Shown here: positions 1-6,843 of the stretch, in pieces
Position numbering within the stretch: the stretch's first letter is position 1
Layout of the letters: each line of letters opens with the position of its first letter
Assembly (NCBI GenBank): GCA_949746915.1
Contig: CATKEA010000260.1
Coordinates: forward strand, 1 to 11,090
Source: an uncultured Bacilli bacterium
Lineage (GTDB): Bacteria > Bacillota_I > Bacilli_A > RF39 > UBA660
Length of the DNA stretch: 11,090 nt
Direction: 5' to 3'
Position numbers and translations under genes: made by a program
Notes under the pieces: model-generated
Told to the model about the DNA's origin: nothing
Database searches by the model: none
Seen by the model: the letters and a program-made list of their open reading frames with translations, nothing else

Positions 1-474
1 AAGATTCAACTATCATACACTAATACTGGATTAGTTTTTACAAAAAGTAATATTTCAATTAGTCTTTTTATTTATTTTTTTGCATCTTTATTTATGCTTT
101 ATAGTTATCTTAAACAGATTAATTTTTTTAAAGTTAGAAGAAATATGATTCATGTAGTAACAATGATAATTAATGGTAAGACATATAAATATAATGGATA
201 CATAGATACTGGTAATTCGTTATATGATCCATTTAAGAAAAGACCAGTTTTAATTCTTTATGATGATTCTTTTGTATTAGAATCTAAGTATATATATGTT
301 TCTTATAATACACTTGATAGTAGTGGTGTTATTCCTTGTGTAAAAATAGATAATTTATATATTGATAATGATAAGATAAATAAAGAATTTTTACTTGGAA
401 TAGCTAACAAGTGCTTTAAAATAAGAAATGTTGATGCTAATATTATTCTTCATAAAGATTTACTTGATTTATAA
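1..474 (+). CDS. spoIIGA: Sigma-E processing peptidase SpoIIGA, C-terminal part (5' end outside window)
   Basis: The reading frame is open from base 1 to a TAA at 472-474, so the gene starts upstream; 157 residues are visible, about half of the roughly 300-residue family. Fragment residues 18-37 are hydrophobic and look like the last membrane segment of the N-terminal membrane domain. After it comes the aspartic-protease-like domain, with the catalytic motif DTGNSLYDP at fragment residues 69-77 (Asp codon 205-207), as in Bacillus SpoIIGA. The family sits in the asymmetric septum membrane and removes the pro-sequence of sigma-E in the mother cell after a forespore signal. The next gene downstream encodes just such a sigma factor, which confirms the assignment. 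The C-terminus ends in a family-like way (GIANKCF...ILHKDLL). An ATG at 94 lies within the membrane segment and is not the true start. Confidence 0.93.
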   Translation, partial: KIQLSYTNTGLVFTKSNISISLFIYFFASLFMLYSYLKQINFFKVRRNMIHVVTMIINGKTYKYNGYIDTGNSLYDPFKKRPVLILYDDSFVLESKYIYVSYNTLDSSGVIPCVKIDNLYIDNDKINKEFLLGIANKCFKIRNVDANIILHKDLLDL

Positions 475-493
475 TTCGACAAAATATTGGAGA

Positions 494-548
494 GTCCCTT
501 TATATAATAAATGTATGTAAAAAAACATATATTTTATTAAGGAGGGAC
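494..548 (+). promoter_or_regulatory. Possible ribosome-binding-site-masking stem before sigE
   Basis: GTCCCT at 494-499 is exactly complementary to AGGGAC at 543-548, which overlaps the sigE Shine-Dalgarno sequence (AAGGAGGG, 539-546). Between them, AAATGTATG (509-517) can pair with CATATATTT (526-534) around an A-rich loop, with one G-U pair. Together they could form a two-stem structure that hides the ribosome binding site. This was read by eye; no folding energy was computed, and short AT pairings are common at this base composition. Confidence 0.35.
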
Positions 549-552
549 CCAA

Positions 553-1242
553 ATGGTTAGTTTATTATTAGGAATAATTAAAATGTTTGAAGTAACAAGT
601 AGTATGTTTTATGTTGGTGCTAGTGATATTTTACCTGAACCATTAAGTAAGGAAGAAGAAGAATATTATTTGGTGATGGCAGAGGATGGGGATTTATTTG
701 CTCGTGATAAACTTATAGAACATAATTTACGTTTAGTTGTTTTTTTAGCAAAACGTTATGAGAACACAAAGGTTGATTTAGAGGACTTAGTTAGTATTGG
801 AACAATTGGATTAATAAAAGGTATTAAGACTTATAAAATGGATAAAAATATAAAACTTGCTACTTATGCATCTAGGTGTATTGATAATGAAATTTTGATG
901 TATCTTAGAAAAAATAAGAAAGTAAATGGGGAGGTATCATTTGATGAGTCCTTAAGCTTTGATCCAGATGGGAATGAGCTTCATTTGGAGGATATATTAG
1001 GAACAGATGCTGATATTGTTACAAAAGGATTAGAACATGAAGTAGAAAGAAACATGATGTTAGAAGAAATTAATAAACTTAGTCCTAGAGATAAGGAAAT
1101 AATAACTTTACGTTATGGGCTTATGGGGAAGAAAGAAATGACGCAGAAAGAGGTAGCTGATCTTCTTGGAATTAGTCAATCATATATTTCTAGAATTGAG
1201 AAAAAAGTTATAAAAAGATTACAGAATATTGTAAAGGTATAA
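553..1242 (+). CDS. sigE: RNA polymerase sporulation sigma factor sigma-E (pro-sigma-E)
   Basis: This 229-residue protein is a sigma-70 family factor of the SigE/SigK type. Region 2 spans about residues 54-122, with the RLVVFLAKRYENT, DLVSIGTIGLIKG and KLATYASRCIDNEILMYLR blocks; the latter recognises the -10 element. Region 4 ends in a helix-turn-helix (TQKEVADLLGISQSYISRIEK, 197-217) for the -35 element. The segment VSFDESL...DGNEL...DILGTD matches SigE better than SigK, and spoIIGA lies 78 bases upstream, so I call it sigma-E. The family directs early mother-cell sporulation transcription. Residues 1-19 form a short, largely hydrophobic pro-sequence; by alignment with Bacillus, cleavage would fall just before Y20 (YVGAS). 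The start is set by AAGGAGGG six bases upstream and an in-frame TAA at 538. No sigG follows, unlike in Bacillus. Confidence 0.94.
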   Translation: MVSLLLGIIKMFEVTSSMFYVGASDILPEPLSKEEEEYYLVMAEDGDLFARDKLIEHNLRLVVFLAKRYENTKVDLEDLVSIGTIGLIKGIKTYKMDKNIKLATYASRCIDNEILMYLRKNKKVNGEVSFDESLSFDPDGNELHLEDILGTDADIVTKGLEHEVERNMMLEEINKLSPRDKEIITLRYGLMGKKEMTQKEVADLLGISQSYISRIEKKVIKRLQNIVKV

Positions 1243-1292
1243 AAGTGTAATAAATAGTTACAGAAATGTGATTAGATATTACACTTCTTTTT
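1243..1292 (+). terminator. Probable terminator after sigE
   Basis: AAGTGTAATA (1243-1252) and TATTACACTT (1277-1286) form a perfect 10-bp inverted repeat starting directly after the sigE stop, followed by CTTTTT. The loop is long (24 bases) and the stem AT-rich, so termination could be incomplete. It separates the sporulation pair from the ruv operon. Confidence 0.6.
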
Positions 1293-1371
1293 ATTACAAT
1301 TAAAGTAGAAGTAATTTATAATGAGATTTTTATTTATTAGTGGAAATAAATTAAAAATTTGAAAAATAATA

Positions 1372-1401
1372 TTGACGAACAATTGTATGATAATATATAA
1401 T
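1372..1401 (+). promoter_or_regulatory. Sigma-A-type promoter for the ruvA operon (distal)
   Basis: TTGACG (1372-1377) and TATAAT (1396-1401) are separated by 18 bases, close to the vegetative consensus. Transcription would begin near 1408, giving a leader of about 135 bases before ruvA. The spacer and -35 edge are overlapped by a LexA-like box. Confidence 0.6.
1376..1389 (+). promoter_or_regulatory. Putative LexA (SOS) box over the ruvA promoter
   Basis: CGAACAATTGTATG keeps the full left half (CGAAC) and the GT that begins the right half of the Bacillus-type SOS box (CGAAC-N4-GTTCG), with an internal ACAATTGT palindrome. The right half deviates at two positions. It overlaps the end of the -35 hexamer and the spacer, where a repressor would block polymerase. 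Bacillus ruvAB is a known LexA target, which supports the idea; binding itself is inferred. Confidence 0.45.
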
Positions 1402-1513
1402 GCAATTATGGATTTATATAAAAGGTAGAAGCTTTGTAAAATTTGCTTTGACAAATTAGTTTAAATTTATTCTTTTGTACTTTGTTTGTGTAGCAATTTT
1501 TTATTTTTTACGA

Positions 1514-1519
1514 TATAAT
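1514..1519 (+). promoter_or_regulatory. Possible proximal -10 element for ruvA
   Basis: A perfect TATAAT lies 24 bases before the ruvA start codon and 11 bases before its ribosome binding site. I see no good -35 at 16-18 bases; a T-rich tract lies upstream. It could be a second, weaker start site or chance in AT-rich DNA. Confidence 0.35.
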
Positions 1520-1543
1520 TAGTATGTTATGGAGGAGAAGAAA

Positions 1544-2098
1544 ATGTATCAATATATGTTTGGAAAAGTTACTGAAATATCTAGTACTTATATTACGTTG
1601 GAAGTTAATAATATTGGTTATTTGATATATACCCCAAATCCTTATGCTTTTAGTGAAAATGAAGAGGTAAAAATATATATATATCAGCAAATTAGAGAAG
1701 ATGAAAATACATTATATGGTTTTAAAAGTGTAGAAGAAAAAGAGTTCTTTTTGAAGCTTATAGGTGTTAAGGGCTTAGGTTGTAAGATGGCTTTACCTAT
1801 TTTAGCAACAGGTTCTATTAATGGTATTGTTGATGCAATTGATAGAGAAAATATATTATATCTTAGAAAATTTCCAAAAATTGGTGATAAATTAGCAAAA
1901 CAAATTATTCTTGATTTAAAAGGAAAAGTTTATGCAGATAAGAGTTTACCAGTTTCAGGAGGTTATGAAGAACTTGTTGAGGTGTTAAAGGGACTTGGTT
2001 ATAAAGAAAAGGAATTTTCTAAAGTTCTTACTAAAGTTGATAGTTCTATGTCTATAGAAGATCAGGTAAAAGAAGCGTTGAAATTATTATTGAAGTAG
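1544..2098 (+). CDS. ruvA: Holliday junction branch migration protein RuvA
   Basis: RuvA binds four-way DNA junctions as a tetramer and holds them for the RuvB motors. The 184-residue product has the three family domains. The N-terminal OB fold spans about 1-63 (GKVTEISSTYITLEVNNIGYLIYTPNP, then REDENTLYGF). A helix-hairpin-helix pair follows, with IGVKGLGCKMALPIL near 73-87 and KFPKIGDKLAKQIILDLKGK near 109-128. The C-terminal RuvB-contacting domain is about 141-184 (LKGLGYKEKEF, ending KEALKLLLK). The linker between domains II and III (about 130-140) is short, so the protein is slightly smaller than the usual ~200. I start at ATG 1544 because GGAGGAG (1531-1537) is its ribosome binding site; the in-frame ATG at 1529 lies before that site and would add MEEKK. 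It is the first gene of the ruv-queA-tgt run. Confidence 0.95.
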   Translation: MYQYMFGKVTEISSTYITLEVNNIGYLIYTPNPYAFSENEEVKIYIYQQIREDENTLYGFKSVEEKEFFLKLIGVKGLGCKMALPILATGSINGIVDAIDRENILYLRKFPKIGDKLAKQIILDLKGKVYADKSLPVSGGYEELVEVLKGLGYKEKEFSKVLTKVDSSMSIEDQVKEALKLLLK

Positions 2099-2106
2099 GT
2101 GAGGTT

Positions 2107-2892
2107 ATGAAGGTACAAAGTAAAGTTGGTTTTCTTGCAAAGAATGCTGATACTATAGAATATATTCCTTATTATGAAGTTTTTGATTATTGTTGTCAAG
2201 AAATAGAAAAGCGTAATTTAGTAGATGATTTTAATAATAGCGCTTTAAGTCCGTTTGATTATGTAATGGGTTCACTTGAATATATTTTTGTTAATCCTTT
2301 ATTTAATAATGATAAGTATTTAGTATGTAGAAACTCTTTGTATTATACAGTAGATAAGCAAAAAGTTCTGGACACTGTTGATATAAACCCAGATGATAGT
2401 TTATATCAAAATGTTCTTTCGACATTTTATGATAAAATGGATAGTAATATTTTTATGTTACAGGTAACAGAAGATGTTTTAGAAGAAGTTGATTTTTTAG
2501 AAGAATCTATGGATTGTTTTATTAAAGCTGATGGAAAGATTATGAAGAAGCATGATTATTGTCGCCATTCTGCTTTAGCTAATACTATTTGCAATGATAG
2601 ATTAATAAAAGATATGAGTTTTAGTCAACTTTATTTTGAAAATTTTATTTCTTCTACACATTGTTCAGAACTTTTTTTAGTAGGAAAATGTAACTTTATT
2701 GAGATTGATTATGAGAGTGATACTTGTGTTTTACTATATAATGAAGATACAATAACAGATTTACAGAAAGAGGCTATTAAGAATGTTATTGGGGAAGATG
2801 TTATTGTTCAAAATAAAGAAGTGCAAAATGGTGTAACTTGCATAATAACTCAGAGTAGTCAAAAATTAGATAATTCAGGCTTTAGTAAATAG
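2107..2892 (+). CDS. Hypothetical protein between ruvA and ruvB
   Basis: I do not recognise this 261-residue protein. It begins 8 bases after the ruvA stop, has a GGTGAGG ribosome binding site just upstream of ATG 2107, and its stop overlaps the ruvB ribosome binding site, so it is surely co-translated with ruvAB. No signal peptide, membrane segment or nucleotide-binding motif is visible. It is rich in Asp/Glu and Tyr/Phe and has ten cysteines (29, 30, 74, 137, 152, 162, 186, 195, 207, 245) without clear CxxC pairs, so a metal site is not evident. The cluster HDYCRH at 149-154 is the most distinctive spot. The C-terminal third alternates predicted strands and helices ([20 protein letters not shown], 208-227), suggesting a small alpha/beta domain. 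Base use matches the neighbours. A role linked to junction processing is only inferred from position. Confidence 0.8.
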   Translation: MKVQSKVGFLAKNADTIEYIPYYEVFDYCCQEIEKRNLVDDFNNSALSPFDYVMGSLEYIFVNPLFNNDKYLVCRNSLYYTVDKQKVLDTVDINPDDSLYQNVLSTFYDKMDSNIFMLQVTEDVLEEVDFLEESMDCFIKADGKIMKKHDYCRHSALANTICNDRLIKDMSFSQLYFENFISSTHCSELFLVGKCNFIEIDYESDTCVLLYNEDTITDLQKEAIKNVIGEDVIVQNKEVQNGVTCIITQSSQKLDNSGFSK

Positions 2893-2902
2893 GAGGAACA
2901 GC

Positions 2903-3922
2903 ATGGAAGAAAAGAATGAACGTATTGTAGATTTAGAAGAAACTTTAGAAGATGAAGTTTTAGAAGAAAATATTAGACCTGATTTATTAAAGGATTATAT
3001 TGGTCAAAGTGATGCTAAAGAAAATATTAAGATATTTATAGAAGCAGCAAAAATGCGTGATGAGTCACTTGATCATGTTTTATTGTATGGTCCTCCTGGT
3101 CTTGGAAAGACGACGTTGTCTTATATAATTGCTCATGAGATGGGAAAAGATATTAAAACAGCAAGTGGACCTAGTATAGAAAAACAAGGTGATTTAGCGG
3201 CTATTTTATCAAGTCTTGAGCCTGGGAATATTTTATTTATAGATGAAATTCACAGAATGCCAAGAAGTATTGAAGAAATATTGTATCCAGCGATGGAAGA
3301 TTTTTCTCTTGATTTAGTAGTTGGAAGCGAAGGAAATTCTAGAAGTATTAAAATTAGTTTGCCTCCTTTTACATTAGTTGGAGCAACAACTAGAGCAGGA
3401 GACTTATCTTCACCGCTTAGAGATCGATTCGGAATTATTTGTAAATTGCAGTATTATACAGTTGAAGAACTTACAGAGATTGTAAAAAGAACTTCTAGAG
3501 TTTTAGATATGCCAATAGATGATGATGCTAGCGTTGAGTTAGCAAAACGTAGTCGAGGAACTCCTAGAATTGCTAATAGAATTTTTAAAAGGGTTAGAGA
3601 TTTTGCACTTGTTGATGGTTGTTCAACGATAAATATGGATGTTACTAGAAAAGCATTAGAAAGATTGAAAATAGATGAGAATGGTCTTGATGAAACTGAT
3701 CATCAAATATTACTAGCTATTATAAATAAGTTTAATGGTGGGCCTGTTGGAATTGAGTCTATTGCTTCTTCAATAGGAGAAGAAGTAAGTACAATTGAGG
3801 ATGTTTACGAGCCTTATTTACTTCAGAATGGTTTATTAAAAAGAACAGCTCGTGGTAGAATGGTAACAAGTAAAGCATATGAATGTTTAAAAATTGAATA
3901 TCAAAATACTATTTTTGGATAA
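2903..3922 (+). CDS. ruvB: Holliday junction branch migration DNA helicase RuvB
   Basis: RuvB is the hexameric AAA+ ATPase that pulls DNA through RuvA-bound Holliday junctions. The 339 residues match the family length. Seen in order: an acidic N-terminal tail, [11 protein letters not shown] (25-35), Walker [10 protein letters not shown] (63-71, K69), Walker B LFIDEIHR (111-118, D114/E115), sensor 1 GATTRAG (160-166), the arginine-finger segment PLRDRFG (171-177), sensor 2 GTPRIANR (219-226), and a C-terminal winged helix ending in [13 protein letters not shown] (314-326), which contacts DNA. No key residue is missing. ATG 2903 lies six bases after AGGAGG (2891-2896). The acidic tail has about eleven Glu/Asp before residue 23, somewhat more than usual. 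A gene of unknown function lies on either side, both within the same run. Confidence 0.97.
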   Translation: MEEKNERIVDLEETLEDEVLEENIRPDLLKDYIGQSDAKENIKIFIEAAKMRDESLDHVLLYGPPGLGKTTLSYIIAHEMGKDIKTASGPSIEKQGDLAAILSSLEPGNILFIDEIHRMPRSIEEILYPAMEDFSLDLVVGSEGNSRSIKISLPPFTLVGATTRAGDLSSPLRDRFGIICKLQYYTVEELTEIVKRTSRVLDMPIDDDASVELAKRSRGTPRIANRIFKRVRDFALVDGCSTINMDVTRKALERLKIDENGLDETDHQILLAIINKFNGGPVGIESIASSIGEEVSTIEDVYEPYLLQNGLLKRTARGRMVTSKAYECLKIEYQNTIFG

Positions 3923-3937
3923 AAAGGGAGAATGAAA

Positions 3938-4585
3938 ATGGATAATGAAAGATTGTTTGAAAGTCATGTAGGATTGACATTAGAAAAAATTTCAGATAAA
4001 ATAAATGAGATTTTTGATGAGAACTTTGAAGAATATGATGAGAAAGATTCTATAAAAAAGTGGAATAGTTTCCCTGTTATATTTTTAGAAGAGGACGATG
4101 TAAAAAGAAAATTTTTAGACATGGTTATTTATATTGATGAGTTGTATATAGAGGCTTCAAGAAAAGTTTCTTTGATAACATCATTAGCTGGTATGATAGA
4201 ATTATCTAAAATACCGATTACTAAGTTTACTGATGGGAATCTTTTTACATTGCTTAGTTATCTAGAAGGTTTGAAATTAGATGGAATAAAAGAAAAATTA
4301 AAAGTTTTTGAAAATGATGATTTATTAAAAGAGATAAGAGTAAAGTCTCTTGATATGACAGAAAGAATTTTTATTATGAGATTTGTTGATGATTTAGCAA
4401 ATGCATCAATAACTAATATAGATGATAAAAATGAAATAGATGCATTTTTAAAGAGTACTATTTCATTCCTTGCTAATTGTAGTCATGATGAATTGATGGA
4501 AAAATCAGGTTTTGATGATTATATGGATAGTTTGGATGTAGAAAAAGAGAAAAGAGCAAAAAAAGAAATAAATATTGAAGAATAA
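3938..4585 (+). CDS. Hypothetical acidic helical protein between ruvB and queA
   Basis: I do not recognise this 215-residue protein. It lies in the ruv-queA-tgt run, 15 bases after ruvB. Two ATGs are in frame at 3932 and 3938; I choose 3938 because GGGAG (3926-3930) is then seven bases away, against one base for the first. The product looks almost entirely helical and rich in Asp, Glu and Lys, with no membrane segment, signal peptide or ATP-binding motif. There is one Cys (181) and one Trp (42). The stretch 57-110, [21 protein letters not shown] followed by leucine-rich helices, resembles a helical bundle or adaptor protein rather than an enzyme. The C-terminus (200-215) is a highly charged tail. 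Codon use is like that of its neighbours. Function is unknown; a link to RuvB rests only on position. Confidence 0.78.
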   Translation: MDNERLFESHVGLTLEKISDKINEIFDENFEEYDEKDSIKKWNSFPVIFLEEDDVKRKFLDMVIYIDELYIEASRKVSLITSLAGMIELSKIPITKFTDGNLFTLLSYLEGLKLDGIKEKLKVFENDDLLKEIRVKSLDMTERIFIMRFVDDLANASITNIDDKNEIDAFLKSTISFLANCSHDELMEKSGFDDYMDSLDVEKEKRAKKEINIEE

Positions 4586-4607
4586 AAAAAGAGAAGAAGT
4601 GATTTGT

Positions 4608-5633
4608 ATGAAGTTATCTGATTTTGATTATAATTTGCCTGAAGAATTAATAGCACAAGTGCCTATTAAAGAAAGAGATCATTCTAGACTTTTGGTTCTT
4701 GATAAAAAGACTGGTGAGGTTGAACATAAATATTTTTATGATATTGTTGAGTTATTAAATGAGGGAGATACCTTAGTATTAAATGATACTAAGGTTTTAC
4801 CAGCTAGATTAATTGGTACAAAAGAAGAAACAAATGCTGTTATTGAAGTTTTACTTTTGAAAGATGTTCAAGATGATATTTGGGAATGTTTAACGAAACC
4901 AGCTAGACGTATTAAAGTTGGAACAATTGTGTCTTTTGGTAATGGTTTATTAAAAGCACAATGTATCGAAGAACAAGAACAAGGTATTAGAAAGTTTAAA
5001 CTAATATATGAGGGAATTCTTTTAGAAATTTTGGATAAGCTTGGTACAATGCCACTTCCTCCTTATATTCATGAAAAATTAGATGATCAGACTAGGTATC
5101 AAACGGTATATGCGAAGAATCCTGGTAGTAGTGCCGCTCCGACAGCTGGGCTTCATTTTACAGAAGAGCTTTTAGAACAAATAAAAAATAAAGGTGTTGA
5201 TGTTTTGTATGTGACACTACATGTTGGACTTGGAACTTTTAGACCAGTTAGTGAAGAAAATATTCTAGAGCATAAAATGCATAGTGAGTTTTTTTCTATG
5301 AGTAGGGAAGTTGCTGATAAATTAAATATCGCAAAGCAAGAAGGACGTAAGATAATTAGTGTTGGAACAACTTCAGTTAGAACACTTGAAACGATTATCG
5401 GCTTACATGGAAAGTTTAAAGAGTGTAGTGGATTTACAGATATATTTATTTATCCAGGATATAAATTTAGGGCAATTGATAATTTAATTACAAATTTTCA
5501 TTTACCAAAGTCAACACTTGTTATGTTAGTGTCAGCTTTAGCAGGTAGAGATAATATTTTAAACGCTTATAATATAGCAGTTTTAGAAAAATATCGTTTC
5601 TTTTCTTTTGGAGATGCTATGTATATAAAGTAG
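4608..5633 (+). CDS. queA: S-adenosylmethionine:tRNA ribosyltransferase-isomerase QueA
   Basis: QueA transfers and isomerises the ribosyl group of S-adenosylmethionine onto preQ1 in the tRNA anticodon, forming epoxyqueuosine, the next-to-last step of queuosine synthesis. The 341 residues match the family. Visible blocks include [10 protein letters not shown] (10-19), [11 protein letters not shown] (58-68), MPLPPYI (148-154), YQTVYA (164-169), [10 protein letters not shown] (176-185), [10 protein letters not shown] (205-214), [10 protein letters not shown] (252-261), [17 protein letters not shown] (295-311) and [10 protein letters not shown] (329-338). I start at ATG 4608 because [17 protein letters not shown] aligns with the Bacillus N-terminus and AGAAGTGAT upstream pairs with the 16S tail; a TTG at 4575 in the same frame would overlap the preceding gene and add twelve unconserved residues. 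tgt follows nine bases later, the classic queA-tgt pair. Confidence 0.97.
   Translation: MKLSDFDYNLPEELIAQVPIKERDHSRLLVLDKKTGEVEHKYFYDIVELLNEGDTLVLNDTKVLPARLIGTKEETNAVIEVLLLKDVQDDIWECLTKPARRIKVGTIVSFGNGLLKAQCIEEQEQGIRKFKLIYEGILLEILDKLGTMPLPPYIHEKLDDQTRYQTVYAKNPGSSAAPTAGLHFTEELLEQIKNKGVDVLYVTLHVGLGTFRPVSEENILEHKMHSEFFSMSREVADKLNIAKQEGRKIISVGTTSVRTLETIIGLHGKFKECSGFTDIFIYPGYKFRAIDNLITNFHLPKSTLVMLVSALAGRDNILNAYNIAVLEKYRFFSFGDAMYIK
4770..4795 (+). repeat. Perfect inverted repeat inside queA
   Basis: ACCTTAGTAT (4770-4779) and ATACTAAGGT (4786-4795) form a perfect 10-bp inverted repeat with a 6-base loop. It falls in the codons for the conserved [10 protein letters not shown] segment, so it may be a by-product of codon choice, but both arms are exact. 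Confidence 0.6.
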
Positions 5634-6761
<1,128 letters not shown>

Positions 6762-6771
6762 AAAGTATATT

Positions 6772-6809
6772 AAAAGAAAGCTTCTTTATAGAATTTCTTT
6801 CTTTTTTTT
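6772..6809 (+). terminator. Rho-independent terminator after tgt
   Basis: AAAAGAAAG (6772-6780) pairs with CTTTCTTTT (6797-6805), with an inner TTCT/AGAA stem (6782-6785, 6790-6793) and a 4-base loop; the right arm runs into an eight-T tract ending at 6809. This ends the ruvA-to-tgt transcript. Confidence 0.75.
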
Positions 6810-6817
6810 GTTATAAT
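6809..6817 (+). promoter_or_regulatory. Extended -10 promoter for addBA
   Basis: TGTTATAAT is a perfect extended -10 (TGn-TATAAT), placed directly at the end of the preceding terminator's T tract. No clear -35 is present, as is usual for extended -10 promoters. Transcription would start near 6824, only about ten bases before the addB ribosome binding site, so there is almost no leader. Confidence 0.6.
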
Positions 6818-6843
6818 TTATTTATTAGAATGTGGAGGTAGTT

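Larger units (their letters stand above)
1293..1543. other. Non-coding region between sigE and ruvA
   Basis: About 250 very AT-rich bases without a credible gene. It holds the promoter and SOS-like box (1372-1401), a second -10 element (1514-1519) and T-rich runs at 1495-1510. The short reading frames here on the minus strand lack ribosome binding sites and have only low-complexity Ile/Leu/Phe/Asn content. A perfect TTGACA at 1448-1453 has no matching -10 at normal spacing. Confidence 0.6.

Noticed and set aside
503..508. TATAAT as a separate sigE promoter
   Set aside because: No -35 at a usable distance and no extended -10; such hexamers are common by chance in this AT-rich sequence.
553..1242. 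Sigma-K rather than sigma-E
   Set aside because: The pro-sequence is short as in sigma-K, but the neighbouring spoIIGA and the VSFDESL...DILGTD segment favour sigma-E.
1448..1453. TTGACA as a third promoter before ruvA
   Set aside because: A perfect -35 hexamer, but no acceptable -10 lies 16-18 bases downstream.
1272..1454. Minus-strand 60-codon frame between sigE and ruvA
   Set aside because: It starts with TTG, has no ribosome binding site, is a low-complexity Ile/Leu/Asn/Lys product of AT-rich DNA, and overlaps the promoter and terminator region.
1508..1690. Minus-strand frame overlapping the start of ruvA
   Set aside because: Antisense to a well-supported gene, with no homology-like features; a shadow frame.
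3938..4585. ScpA/ScpB-like condensin subunit or BofC for the gene after ruvB
   Set aside because: Acidic and helical, but none of the conserved ScpA/ScpB segments can be seen and there is no signal peptide as in BofC.
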